Source: Streptococcus cristatus (GTDB taxonomy: Bacteria > Bacillota > Bacilli > Lactobacillales > Streptococcaceae). Taken from it: 64,000 bases of DNA. Position 1 is the first letter of the stretch, and each line of letters opens with the position of its first letter. Below the pieces are notes generated by a model. That model had not been told where the DNA came from. It made no database searches and saw only the letters and a list, made by a program, of their open reading frames with translations. The stretch is taken from contig NZ_KQ969063.1 of assembly GCF_001578775.1 (NCBI RefSeq), positions 125,089 to 189,088 of the forward strand, given 5' to 3'. Made by a program: the position numbers and the translations under genes. This document shows positions 9,301 through 18,389 of this stretch, piece after piece.

Positions 9301-12300
9301 GCCGAAGCGCTGCTCGTTTGTTCTAGCACCTGCCAGAATGGTCACATCCGCCCTGCTCTGACTCAGCAAGGAATTTCCTCCCTTGAGGTTGGCAACCAAA
9401 CCGCCGACATTATAAGCCTTGTACTGCTTGTCATTGGTCTGGATAGTTCCCGTAAAGGAGCTGTTGGTAATCTGGCTATTGCTTGCAACAACGACCAAAC
9501 CAGCCACTTGCGAAGCATTGCCCACTACCGACACTCTACCTTGGGCAGAAACATCCGTGATTTGCGCATTATCTGCACTACGGGCCAAGGCAGCAGAGTC
9601 ATAGGTTCCGACAATATTGACCTCTTTCAGGTCCAAATTAGAAATAGAGGAACCGCTCTTGAGGTTTTCAAATAAAGGCTTGGCTAGATTATAAATCGCA
9701 TACTGCTTGCCATTGTGATTACCAGTCAGACTGCCTGTGAAGTTTCCTCGGAGATAGACATAATCCGCAGGTGCCAGACTGACCTCGCTCGCATCCAAAT
9801 CGGCTCCAAGAACAAAGTTGCCAGCCATATTTTTCTTCATGGCGTCTACCAAACCAGCAAAGCTTGTGTAGACATTTTGCTGACTAGGTACTGCCCTGCT
9901 GATATAGAAGTCATAGCCAGACTTGTAGCCTGTGTCGCCCTCTTGTACCAGCTCAGGTAGAGAGACCCTTACCTTGTAGACAGCCTTGCCATCCTTCTGG
10001 CCTTCTGCCATGCTGTGAACTGGCAGGAGCATGTCCTTGGATTCACTCGATTTGACTTTGACAAAGTAGGTAGACAGGTCCGTCGGTATAGTGCTCATGG
10101 AAACGACACGCTTGAACTGATCCTTTTCTTTTCTGTAAAACTCTGCCGAATCAATATCACGGAAGGAAATCTTCTTGTATTGCAACTCAAAGTTGCGGCT
10201 ATCTTTTTCAAGATCAGTCAGGCTGCCAGCATCCAGCTCATAAGTCAACTTGGTTTTCAGGGTATAGCCTGTATAGTAGTCCAAGTTATCAATCTTCAGA
10301 CTTCCTGCCACATTGTCAATCGGAAGCGAGCGAACAAGCTGGTCTCCCTTGTACAATTCAGCTGTCGCTGAGCGCAGGGATTTTGTCTTGTCTTTCAAGC
10401 TGTATTGAACCGTGACCGACTTGTCCTCTGGATTTTCTGTCAGACTTAAGATTGAAACTGTCGGCTTGACCTTAGGCACACCATTTAGAGCGGCCTTGCT
10501 TGCTGTCAGGCTGGCAAAAGCTTGATTGACCTGCACTTGTGTGGCGGTTTGATTATTCAGAACTCCTTCTGCCTTGGTCAATTCGTTCGTATAAGCGGCT
10601 TTCTTATCTGCATCAGCATTCTTATATTGGACGGTTGTCTGCACAGTGCTGCCCAAAGCATGTTCATTTTGCAAACGCGTTTTGTCCACTTCAAGCCCCT
10701 GTAACTGAACTTTAGCTTGATTAATTTGCTCCACCAGCTGATTGACTTCCGCCTGGCTGGCTTGTGACTGATTGAGAAGTGCATGGCCTGCAGTCAAAGC
10801 GGTATCATAGGCTGCTTGGCGACTTTGACTATCGTTGAAATAACGAGCCTGAGCCTTGATTTGCTCCGCTTCTGTCAGTAGATTGTGAAGCGAAATCAAA
10901 TCGAACTCTTTCAAGGCTTCCACTTGCGGGGCATCGCTTGGTACCATGTGCGGTTTTATTGTGCCGACTTTGACAAGCTGAGCAACTGCTGCCCGCGTTT
11001 CCTCGTTGGACAGCTCTTGGCGGGCAAGTTCTTGACCGTTAGAAGTATAAACTCTAGTCTTGATGGTTCGCTCGCCTAGCACTCCTGGAGTGACGATGCG
11101 GCGAGCGCCTTGAACTAGCTCATCCGTCTCTTCCTCTCGCGTAGTGAAATCGATTTTCTCTACTCGCGTTTCATCCCTATAAGTAAGCGGATACTCTGGA
11201 AGGGCAGATGCTTGCGGGGCGGTGCTCGGTACCATATGTGGCTTGGCGGTACCAATTTTGACAACTTGCGTAACTGAGGCTAGAGTTTCCTCATTGGACA
11301 ACTCCTGACGGGCAAGTTCTTGGCCGTTGGAAGTATAGATACGAGTCTTGATGGTCCGTTCGCCCTGCACTCCTGGAGTGACGATGTGGCGGGCACCTCG
11401 TACAAGCTCATCCGTTTCTTCCTCTCGAGTGGTGAAGTCGATTTTCTCTACTCGCGTTTCATCCCTATAAGTAAGCGGATATTCTGGGAGGGCAGATTCT
11501 TGCGGCGCAGTGCTCGGTACCATATGTGGCTTGGCGGTGCCAATTTTAACAACTTGTGCGACTGGAGCTAGCGTTTCCTCGTTGGACAACTCTTGGCGGG
11601 CAAGTTCTTGACCATTGGAAGTATAAACTCGAGTCTTGATGGTCCGTTCGCCTTGAACACCTGGAGTAACGATACGGCGAGCGCCTTGAACCAGCTCGTC
11701 CGTTTCTTCCTCTCGCGTGGTGAAGGCGATTTTCTCTACTCGAGTTTCATCCCTGTAGGTCAGCGGATACTCTGGGAGGGCAGATGCTTGCGGAGCAGTG
11801 CTCGGTACCATATGTGGCTTGGCGGTGCCAACTTTGACAACTTGCGTGACTGGGGCTAGCGTCTCCTCGTTGGACAACTCTTGACGGGCAAGTTCCTGAC
11901 CGTTGGAAGTATAGATACGAGTCTTGATGGTCCGTTCGCCGGGTACACCTGGAGTCACGATTTGGCGAGCACCTTGCACAAGCTCATCCGTCTCTTCTTC
12001 ACGTGTGGTGAAGGCGATTTTCTCTACTCGCGTTTCATCCCTATAAGTCAGCGGATATGCTGGTAAAGCGGGCTCTTGCGGAGCAGTGCTCGGTACCATA
12101 TGTGGCTTGCCTGTGCCAATTTTGACAACTTGTGTGACTGGGGCTAAAGTTTCCTCATTGGACAGCTCTTGACGGGCAAGTTCTTGGCCGTTGGAAGTAT
12201 AGATACGAGTCTTGATCGTACGTTCACCCTGAACACCTGGAATGACGATTTGACGAGCACCTTGGACAAGTTCATCCGTTTCTTCCTCTCGCGTGGTGAA

Positions 12301-14670
12301 GTCGATTTTCTCTACTCGCGTTTCATCCGTATAAGTCAGTGGATATGCTGGTAAAGCGGGCTCTTGCGGAGCGGTGCTCGGTACCATATGTGGCTTGGCC
12401 GTGCCAATTTTGACAACTTGTGTGACCGGAGCTAAAGTGTCCTCGTTGGACAACTCTTGGCGGGCAAGTTCTTGGCCGTTGGAGCTATAGATACGAGTCT
12501 TGATCGTACGTTCACCCTGAACACCTGAAGTGACGATGTGGCGGGCACCACGAACTAGCTCATCTGTTTCTTCTTCACGTGTGGTAAAGTCAATTTTCTC
12601 TACTCGTGTTTCATCCTTTGCAACCAACTCTAACTCAGGAAGTGCATGGACTGGAGCAGTTTCAGGAACTGTGCCATAATCAGTGAGCTCGGGTAACTCG
12701 TGCACGGGAGCACTAGCAGGAACGGTGCCATAATTAGTGAGCTCGGGGACTTCATGTACGGGAGCATTAGCAGGTGCCGTACCATAACCAGACAACTCGG
12801 GGACTTCATGCACGGGGGCGCTATCCGGAACGGTACCATAATCAGTTAACTCAGGCTTCTCGCGCACGGGAGCGGCATCTGGAACCGTACCATAACTAGT
12901 GAGCTCAGGAACCTCATGTACAGGAGCGCTGTCTGGAACGGTGCCATAATCAGTGAGCTCTGGTTTCTCGTGCGCGGGAGCAGTATCGGGAACCGTGCCA
13001 TAGCCAGTTAACTCAGGGACTTCATGCACGGGAGCAGTATCGGGAACGGTGCCATAGCCAGTTAATTCAGGGACTTCATGCACGGGAGCACTAGCGGGAA
13101 CCGTGCCATAACCAGGCAATTCGGGAAGCTCATGCACGGGAGCGGTATCGGGAACAGTACCATACTCCGTTAACTCGGGGACTTCATGCACGGGAGCGCT
13201 AGCAGGGACTGTGCCATAACTAGTAAGCTCGGAAACCTCTTGCACAGGAGCGGTATCGGGAACAGTACCATACTCCGTTAACTCGGAGACTTCATGCACG
13301 GGAGCAGTATCGAGAACGGTGCCATAGCCAGTTAACTCAGGGATTTCATGCACGGGAGCAGTATCGGGAACGGTGCCATAATTAGTGAGCTCAGGAACTT
13401 CATGAACGGGAGCGGTATCTGGAACTGTACCATAATCAGTTAACTCGGGGACTTCATGCACGGGAGCGCTATCCGGAACTGTACCATAGTCAGACAACTC
13501 TGGAACCTCTTGTACCGGGGCATTATCAGGGACCGTGCCATAACTAGTGAGCTCTGGAACTTTATGTATTGGAGCTTCTTTAGGTACAGCCTTATTTGCT
13601 GCAGTCCCGACTAAAACAACTTCTGAAACAGGCTCAGTGGTTACTTGATCGGAAACCTGCTTGCTCTCTATGACTTTTCCCTCAACACTATAGTGACGTG
13701 TTACGATCTTGCGAATCCCTGGAATGCCCGCGCGGATCACTCGAGATTGTCCTTCGGCTAAGTCATCTGAATACTGATACTCCGTTTTATAGGGAATTTC
13801 TTTGGTCTCGGTCCTTGCTTGACTTGTAAATTGCAGCTCTGATCGCTCATGAACAGGTGTTTGACGAGCAAATTCCCCTTCTTTAGCAGCAATTTCCTCC
13901 CTTTCCTTCTCGGAGAGATAGTCTCCGCCAGCAGGCTGCGCCTCTTTCGGAGCTTCAGTTTTCTTAGGGCGACTTGCTAGGTCTTTCAACTGCTGATCAG
14001 GCTGACTAGCTGAGGCTTCCTTTTGCAGAGCTGGAAGCTGAGAGTTTCCTCTTTGAGCTAGTTGATGCTGCGCTTCTTTTTTTAGATAACCAATATACTG
14101 GTAGCCAGCAATTTTCAATGGTTCTGGCAACTGATCGCCAACGGTCAACGTCAGACTTTGATTATAGGCAGCCAAATCCATACTGCTGATTGCCAAAACA
14201 GAAGCTGGCAGAGGCACAGAACCCAAGCCTGTCACCAGCAAAATAGAAGACAGGTATCTCTTGCCATTCTTCCCTCGCGCTAGCACTAAAACAACCAAGG
14301 CCAGTCCTGTAGTCGCAAAAGCCGCTCCCAAAAGACCTGACTCCCCTGTCTTAGGGAGCTTTCCTAACAAGCTTTCTTGCTTTGTCGGACGGTAAACCAA
14401 ATAATAAGCGTCCGAATTTTCCTCCGCAAATTTGGGTAGTTCCTTCACAATAGCAGCTTTTTCAGCCTCAGTCAGATCGCTCTCCACCACATAGTGATAC
14501 TGAACGAGGGTAGACTGATTGGCAGACGCTTCCGCTGCCTCAACAGAGCTGACAGCTCCTCCCATTGTGGTACACAAAAAGAAGCTTCCGATAGTAGCGG
14601 AAACTAGACCTACAGACAGCTTTCTAAAAGAATAGCGCTGGTATATGTCACCAGTGACTCTTTTTTTCAT
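6373..14670 (-). CDS. giant cell-surface M26-family zinc metalloprotease (IgA1 protease/Zmp type)
   Basis: A 2765-residue exported protease. A YSIRK-type signal is at about residues 12-45 (YSFRKLSVGL). An LPKTG sortase motif at 105-109 is followed by a hydrophobic segment, the unusual N-terminal anchor of streptococcal IgA1/Zmp proteases. A divergent G5 domain lies near 285-358. Then come eighteen 18-residue repeats (359-682), six 96-residue G5 units (686-1261), two FIVAR-like helical repeats (about 1265-1400), a GLUG-containing M26 N-terminal domain (about 1500-1900) and the catalytic domain. The zinc site HEMTH is at 2411-2415, with a third-ligand glutamate 20 residues later (Glu2435). M26 enzymes cleave human IgA1 hinge or other host proteins. 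Whether this one is the IgA1 protease or a ZmpB/ZmpC paralogue cannot be settled from sequence. Terminator shared with the convergent gene. Confidence 0.93.
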   Translation of the reverse strand: MKKRVTGDIYQRYSFRKLSVGLVSATIGSFFLCTTMGGAVSSVEAAEASANQSTLVQYHYVVESDLTEAEKAAIVKELPKFAEENSDAYYLVYRPTKQESLLGKLPKTGESGLLGAAFATTGLALVVLVLARGKNGKRYLSSILLVTGLGSVPLPASVLAISSMDLAAYNQSLTLTVGDQLPEPLKIAGYQYIGYLKKEAQHQLAQRGNSQLPALQKEASASQPDQQLKDLASRPKKTEAPKEAQPAGGDYLSEKEREEIAAKEGEFARQTPVHERSELQFTSQARTETKEIPYKTEYQYSDDLAEGQSRVIRAGIPGIRKIVTRHYSVEGKVIESKQVSDQVTTEPVSEVVLVGTAANKAVPKEAPIHKVPELTSYGTVPDNAPVQEVPELSDYGTVPDSAPVHEVPELTDYGTVPDTAPVHEVPELTNYGTVPDTAPVHEIPELTGYGTVLDTAPVHEVSELTEYGTVPDTAPVQEVSELTSYGTVPASAPVHEVPELTEYGTVPDTAPVHELPELPGYGTVPASAPVHEVPELTGYGTVPDTAPVHEVPELTGYGTVPDTAPAHEKPELTDYGTVPDSAPVHEVPELTSYGTVPDAAPVREKPELTDYGTVPDSAPVHEVPELSGYGTAPANAPVHEVPELTNYGTVPASAPVHELPELTDYGTVPETAPVHALPELELVAKDETRVEKIDFTTREEETDELVRGARHIVTSGVQGERTIKTRIYSSNGQELARQELSNEDTLAPVTQVVKIGTAKPHMVPSTAPQEPALPAYPLTYTDETRVEKIDFTTREEETDELVQGARQIVIPGVQGERTIKTRIYTSNGQELARQELSNEETLAPVTQVVKIGTGKPHMVPSTAPQEPALPAYPLTYRDETRVEKIAFTTREEETDELVQGARQIVTPGVPGERTIKTRIYTSNGQELARQELSNEETLAPVTQVVKVGTAKPHMVPSTAPQASALPEYPLTYRDETRVEKIAFTTREEETDELVQGARRIVTPGVQGERTIKTRVYTSNGQELARQELSNEETLAPVAQVVKIGTAKPHMVPSTAPQESALPEYPLTYRDETRVEKIDFTTREEETDELVRGARHIVTPGVQGERTIKTRIYTSNGQELARQELSNEETLASVTQVVKIGTAKPHMVPSTAPQASALPEYPLTYRDETRVEKIDFTTREEETDELVQGARRIVTPGVLGERTIKTRVYTSNGQELARQELSNEETRAAVAQLVKVGTIKPHMVPSDAPQVEALKEFDLISLHNLLTEAEQIKAQARYFNDSQSRQAAYDTALTAGHALLNQSQASQAEVNQLVEQINQAKVQLQGLEVDKTRLQNEHALGSTVQTTVQYKNADADKKAAYTNELTKAEGVLNNQTATQVQVNQAFASLTASKAALNGVPKVKPTVSILSLTENPEDKSVTVQYSLKDKTKSLRSATAELYKGDQLVRSLPIDNVAGSLKIDNLDYYTGYTLKTKLTYELDAGSLTDLEKDSRNFELQYKKISFRDIDSAEFYRKEKDQFKRVVSMSTIPTDLSTYFVKVKSSESKDMLLPVHSMAEGQKDGKAVYKVRVSLPELVQEGDTGYKSGYDFYISRAVPSQQNVYTSFAGLVDAMKKNMAGNFVLGADLDASEVSLAPADYVYLRGNFTGSLTGNHNGKQYAIYNLAKPLFENLKSGSSISNLDLKEVNIVGTYDSAALARSADNAQITDVSAQGRVSVVGNASQVAGLVVVASNSQITNSSFTGTIQTNDKQYKAYNVGGLVANLKGGNSLLSQSRADVTILAGARTNEQRFGGLVGRLEDNARISRSYVTGKIQNSTKNGQIGGVVGSNYFNGLIDNVISNVSGTNVYSISGDQDYKNDRIKEAYAVEGNETLGNDQFVTSTLTLDEAEEKLASLDITTTLEDSNLNLHTVDYSKEKNARADRLIAYANMEKLLPFYNKETIVAYGNKLPDNHKLTREYLLDVVPMKGDQMITDIHSNKTAINRLMLHFEDKTVDYLNLTYKGDFKHQSIAEYAVNGLDLLYTPETFLSDYSRILNQVLPELNKVVLDSPNMRTVLGVNADASLDELYMDTAFEQVKTKLAEELRKVLAMDKSINTEGDVVADYVAQKIRANKEAFLLGLTYLNRWYNINYDKTNVKDLSAYKFDFFGNHNASTLDTIISLGQSGFENLKAKNNHLAYDNSLSEATGKRGLFNYLESYRQLFLPDKTNNEWLKTNTKAYIVESKSDVAEARQLQDAAEGKSKYSVGVYDKITADNWEHKGMLLPLLTMTEKGVYVISNMSTVSMGAYDRYRLDANNRVRTDAELVEYVEDRVRKSAEWQRDHYDFWYKILSPESKDKLFRSVLVYDGFSLVDKDGKRYWAPANDKKSLAMQEFFGPAGKWYPSKGYNAYATGSVTHFDAARLLEDYGNSVYTHEMTHNSDGSIYFEGYGRREGLGAELYARGLLQSTPSPNEPTITLNTLFKTDKDSKTRMHTYNFKERVQNAADLQHYVHGMFDMIYTLDYLEGTSMVKQSDAAKLQWFRKMENYYITDKYGNQTHAGNQTRSFTAEEIKKLTSFESLIDNDVITRRENKDSGQYPRNGYLSLSLFSPIYSALSNPNGAPGDVMFRRTAYELLAAKGYHEGFVPYVSGKFSEEAAAEGKTTWDGWLRRDVGLVTDQKVLENVFKGEYASWAAFKKAMYQERIDQLTKLKPITIEYELRNPNSTKQVTIRSYAEMQKLMDEAVAEDVRNITNATNRVEASWVNLLKKKIYNAYLRETDDFRQSIFNK
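10888..12615 (-). repeat. six tandem 288-bp units encoding G5 domains
   Basis: Six head-to-tail 96-codon units, each beginning DETRVEKI and containing TREEETDELV, GERTIKTR, ARQELSNE and KPHMVPS, run from residue 686 to 1261 of the protease. The units differ by only a few residues, at both DNA and protein level, which indicates recent expansion or ongoing homogenisation. G5 domains bind N-acetylglucosamine-containing glycans or zinc and often space surface proteins. Confidence 0.93.
12625..13596 (-). repeat. eighteen tandem 54-bp units (18-residue repeat)
   Basis: The region is exactly 972 bases, or 18 x 54. The 17 well-kept units follow the pattern YGTVPDxAPVHEVPELTx; the first unit (NKAVPKEAPIHKVPELTS) is divergent. 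The array is proline- and glutamate-rich and probably forms an extended stalk just outside the wall. Copy number is expected to vary between strains by recombination. Confidence 0.95.
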
Positions 14671-14797
14671 AAAATTCCCTTTTCTTCATATAATAAGCTA
14701 ATAAAAATTTTACTGAATTTTACTCAAAATTGCAATCCCTTAGCCTGATAAAATACTTTTCTTTCAGCTATCGAAAAGGTCTCCATTTTAGCGACAA

Positions 14798-14836
14798 GTA
14801 AAAAGCAGATTCTCTGGGAGAGAACCTACTGTTTAC
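14798..14836 (-). terminator. probable terminator of the seven-gene lipid-like operon
   Basis: Read on the minus strand, GTAAACAGTAGGTTCTCT pairs imperfectly with AGAGAATCTGCTTTTTAC across CCC, just past the stop of the last gene. The T-run is weak, so termination may be partial. Confidence 0.5.
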
Positions 14837-14839
14837 AGA

Positions 14840-15916
14840 TCATCCAAGCCCCAAATCCAACTCAAAGAGGCCGTACTCATGCTTGTCCCCTTGCAATTCT
14901 GCTGCATAGTGGCGCGTGACGGTATTTTGGTGAATCAAGGCGCCGATAGCCGAGGCTTGCCGTTTCTGCGCTTCTTTAAAAATCGGATAGGCCAAGGCAG
15001 AGCCCAAGCCCAAAAATTCCTCATCCACTCCCAGATACATAATCGTATAACGCTTGGCAAAGCGCTTGGTCCAGAAAAACTTGGCTAGGTTTAGAGGAGT
15101 CAGTTTTTGATAAACCAGAGAACCATAGTCCGGCATAGCAATCAGAAAACCTGCTAGCTTGCCCTCCTTATAGGCTAGCTTAACCATAGAAAAATCAAGA
15201 ATATACTGGTATTTCTGAAAAATCTGACTGAACTGCTGACTAGAAATTGACCGATAAATCGGAAAATCTTGATAGAGGCGATTGAGGAGCTCAAAAACCT
15301 GCAGCGAAGCTTCTTCCCACTCCTGCTTCTTTGGAGAGCAAATGGTGAAACCCGCTTCTTCAAAAGACTCAAAGCGATGAGCCAGCTTGTCCTGATGAGT
15401 TTGATTGCTGACCTTGGGATAAAAATTGGACAGATAGCGCTCCTTAAGCTCAAAACCTGCAGCCCGCCACAGCTGAGGATAATAGGCTGGATTATGAGGT
15501 TCTCCAGTAAAAGGAAGCTCCTCTGTTCCAGTCAGCTGCATTCGATAGCCCAGCCAAAAACTTGCCTGTACGGGACCGATTATCTTAATCGCTCCGAGAC
15601 TGCGAGCAAAACCTGCTAAATGCTCGATAAAAGCAGATGCAAGCTGTTGGTCATTGATTGATTCGAAAAATCCTAAGTAAGCAGCCTCATCATCTGAATA
15701 AAAGGTGAGAAGTCCGCGAATAGAAGGCTGACTGTTCATATAGCCAACAAAGGCATAGGTTTCTAGGTCAGAACTCAGCGGGTGACTGCCTTCAATCAAA
15801 GCCAGCTCTTCCTCTTCCGACTGCATGAGGTGGTCTGGCTGGTAAATCCGCTTGGGAAGAGCTAGAAAATCATCCAGCTCTGTCGTATTGGTTTTGACTG
15901 GTTTAATTTCCAGCAT
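14840..15916 (-). CDS. GNAT-like acyltransferase domain protein, last gene of the lipid-like operon
   Basis: A 358-residue soluble protein that reads as two GNAT-like halves. The N-terminal half contains FYSDDEAAYLGFFE and GPVQASFWLGYR. The C-terminal half has KEGKLAGFLIAMPDY and YLGVDEEFLGLGSALAY, where the second phrase resembles an acyl-CoA loop (x-G-L-G-S-A). Similar proteins often accompany lipid or secondary-metabolite genes, but I cannot name the substrate. The start overlaps the preceding gene by 14 bases. Given the operon, acylation of a lipid headgroup or precursor is plausible but inferred. Confidence 0.7.
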   Translation of the reverse strand: MLEIKPVKTNTTELDDFLALPKRIYQPDHLMQSEEEELALIEGSHPLSSDLETYAFVGYMNSQPSIRGLLTFYSDDEAAYLGFFESINDQQLASAFIEHLAGFARSLGAIKIIGPVQASFWLGYRMQLTGTEELPFTGEPHNPAYYPQLWRAAGFELKERYLSNFYPKVSNQTHQDKLAHRFESFEEAGFTICSPKKQEWEEASLQVFELLNRLYQDFPIYRSISSQQFSQIFQKYQYILDFSMVKLAYKEGKLAGFLIAMPDYGSLVYQKLTPLNLAKFFWTKRFAKRYTIMYLGVDEEFLGLGSALAYPIFKEAQKRQASAIGALIHQNTVTRHYAAELQGDKHEYGLFELDLGLG

Positions 15917-18389
15917 GGTCTTCCTCCTTGATCAGTCGAATCTTGCCAGTAAGGCCATCTATCTCAATCCAGTCGCCGTTTTGCAAGTGACTGCAGGCGC
16001 CTTTGACATTGACAATAGAGGGAATACCTAACTCGCGGGAAATAATGGCCGTGTGCGAGAGCAAAGACCCCTGCTCAGCAATGACACCCTTGGCTTGGGT
16101 CAGAAGATAGACCCAGCCCGGATCGGTCATCTTGGTCACGATAATCCGATCCTGAGCAGACTCAATCTCCTGCACATCTTCCACGACCAAAACCTGAGCC
16201 TTAACGCAGCCAGGCGAGCAGCCAATCCCTTGTAAGTCTTGATTGCCCGTATTATGACTGCTGGTGCGGTTTTGCGGTTTCAGATATTTCTCAAAGACCT
16301 GTCCAGCAAAAACATAGCGACTAAAAGTTGGCAGCTCCTTATCAGCCTCCAACTTCTCTCGACGCTCGGCTATCAAGCTACTAACATCTCTGGGCTTTCT
16401 GGTCAACTCAAACAGCTCTTCCTTTGTCAGGTAAAAAACATCGTCAGGCATAGCCAGCAGCCCTTGATCGGCTAATTGCTGGCCAAGCGTTCGGAAAATC
16501 TGCCGCATCATGCCATAGATCCGTGTGCGGTTTAAGCGGGAGCTTTCCCGATATTTAACACCAGTCATGGCTCGCTTGCGAAGAAAATTCGTCCACCAGC
16601 CTGATTTTTGCTCCTCTTCTTCAAGTTTCTGAGGTGCCAACTTCTTCTCCTCTTGCTGGCACATTTGCAGCAGGAGCTTGAGCAGACGCTCTGGGTGCGT
16701 TCGAAAAGTTGGAGTTTCTAACTTCAACTCTTCTGGAGCCCGATCACCAAATTCATGGATAAAATGGACTATTTCTTGGACCAAAGGGTGCTGGCGAGTC
16801 AGAAAGACTGCTGGACTTTCACTTGCCATAGCCTGTCTAATCTCTGCATTTTCTTCTGATTTCAGCTGAGCTGTTAAAGCCTGCAGAGCCAAAGCCGGCC
16901 GCATACTTTCAATCTGCTCAATTCCCGCAATCTCAGCCTGAACAGCCCCGCCGCGACGCGACTTTTTCAGGAGTCCGGTATAGACAAAAGCATAGAGGTC
17001 ATTGACCAGCGTAATGTCCCAGTGAGCCAGAATATCCTCTTTTAGCTTGCTGACCAAGGTAATCAAGGTCTCCGCATCTGCGTCGGGAGAAAAGCTCGCT
17101 TCGTATTCGCGCTGAATCTGGGCAAACTGCTCTTCCAATTGCCGCATTTGCTTGGGTGCCGTCCAAAACTCTCGAATAATGCGAAGCATGATTTGCAGGC
17201 GTTTGAAAGCAGATAGGGGCACCGGCATCTGAGGTACCTCTGTCTCTCGCACTCCCAGCATATCCTGCCAGATAGGAATGATTTTCTTCGAAAAAGGCAA
17301 AAGCTGCAAGAGCTGATACCAGCTCTGAATCTGGTAATAAACTCGGCTGTTGACCGGCTGCAGCATATTTTGAAAGGTGGCTTCATAGGCAGCCAACTCA
17401 GGAACATCCCTGCCAACCAAGCGCTGGGCAAGACTGCGGAAAATGCTGGCATAAGCCTCTTGAATAAAGCTAATAGTCAGAGGACTGGAAACGCCCGGAT
17501 AGCTTTCTACAATATTGCTATTATCCAGAATAATCTGCTGTCCTTCTGGCAAGGTGGTAATAGGTCGTGCCTGCAAGAGATAGAGCTGACCATTTGCGAA
17601 GGTAAACTCCATATCCATGTAAGGTCCAAAAAGCTGACTTACCTGACTAGCCAAAGCTTGTAGCTCCTCGAGTTGTTCCTGTGACACGTCTGGTGAGTCC
17701 TCCGTCTGCTCTGTATAAAAGAGCTGGTCCTTGGGATGGAGCGTCACCATGGTTGTAGGAATCTTATCCTCGACAACCTTGTTTCCCAAGCCTCGACCGA
17801 TAACAATAATATGCTCGTTCAGAATGCCCTTGGGATTAGCTGTGAAGTAAATCCCAGACAAGTCTCCCTCCTGCATGACCTGAACAATGCAAATCATCTG
17901 TGCCGGCTTCAAAGATAGGCCTTGCTCAAACATATAACTAAGAGCCGACTCCTGATAAAGAGAGAGCAAGGTCGCTTGGATAGCTTCTTTAAGTCCATCT
18001 GGCTTCACATTGAGCTGGCTCTCAAACTGACCGGCAAAGGAGGAGGCCTTCCCATCCTCAATGGTTGCTGATGAGCGAACCGCAAAGCGACAGTCTGTCT
18101 GAGAAAACTCCTGCCGAATCCAGTTTTCTGCTGCTGTCAGATCTTCCTGCGCAAACTGCTCTTTAGCCCAATCCTGCAATTGCTGACTGAGTTGGGACAA
18201 GTCCAACTCTCCAGACCGATAAGCTTCTTCCATCCGCTCCAAGTCGGCAGAGCTGGCAGATTCTTGAAAAAAGTCAAAAGCAAACACTGCAAAGTCAGGA
18301 ATCGGCAAACCAGCAGCCTGCATTTTCAGCAAATGATAGGCCTTGCCTCCGACCTGGTCAAGCCCTGTCTGCTTGATTTTTTTCATCAA
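15903..18389 (-). CDS. PEP synthase/rifampin phosphotransferase-like enzyme 1
   Basis: An 828-residue protein with the three-part PEP-utilising layout. The N-terminal ATP-grasp domain (about 1-300) shows GGKAYHLLKM, FAVRSSATIEDG and LLQARPITT. A helical middle domain spans about 320-700. The C-terminal swivelling phosphohistidine domain contains GSLLSHTAIISRELGIPS, with the phospho-accepting His in LSHTA. Size and order match rifampin phosphotransferase and archaeal PEP synthase relatives, which pass the beta-phosphate of ATP via histidine to an acceptor. The C-terminal PEP/pyruvate-binding TIM barrel of true PpsA or PPDK is absent, so it is not a classical pyruvate dikinase. It overlaps the UbiA gene by 4 bases (ATGA). 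The acceptor is unknown; a lipid alcohol is an inference from context. Confidence 0.8.
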   Translation of the reverse strand: MMKKIKQTGLDQVGGKAYHLLKMQAAGLPIPDFAVFAFDFFQESASSADLERMEEAYRSGELDLSQLSQQLQDWAKEQFAQEDLTAAENWIRQEFSQTDCRFAVRSSATIEDGKASSFAGQFESQLNVKPDGLKEAIQATLLSLYQESALSYMFEQGLSLKPAQMICIVQVMQEGDLSGIYFTANPKGILNEHIIVIGRGLGNKVVEDKIPTTMVTLHPKDQLFYTEQTEDSPDVSQEQLEELQALASQVSQLFGPYMDMEFTFANGQLYLLQARPITTLPEGQQIILDNSNIVESYPGVSSPLTISFIQEAYASIFRSLAQRLVGRDVPELAAYEATFQNMLQPVNSRVYYQIQSWYQLLQLLPFSKKIIPIWQDMLGVRETEVPQMPVPLSAFKRLQIMLRIIREFWTAPKQMRQLEEQFAQIQREYEASFSPDADAETLITLVSKLKEDILAHWDITLVNDLYAFVYTGLLKKSRRGGAVQAEIAGIEQIESMRPALALQALTAQLKSEENAEIRQAMASESPAVFLTRQHPLVQEIVHFIHEFGDRAPEELKLETPTFRTHPERLLKLLLQMCQQEEKKLAPQKLEEEEQKSGWWTNFLRKRAMTGVKYRESSRLNRTRIYGMMRQIFRTLGQQLADQGLLAMPDDVFYLTKEELFELTRKPRDVSSLIAERREKLEADKELPTFSRYVFAGQVFEKYLKPQNRTSSHNTGNQDLQGIGCSPGCVKAQVLVVEDVQEIESAQDRIIVTKMTDPGWVYLLTQAKGVIAEQGSLLSHTAIISRELGIPSIVNVKGACSHLQNGDWIEIDGLTGKIRLIKEEDHAGN

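Noticed and set aside
12625..13596. Regular 54-bp repeats that could suggest a CRISPR array
   Set aside because: The units are contiguous coding repeats without unique spacers, in frame inside the protease gene.
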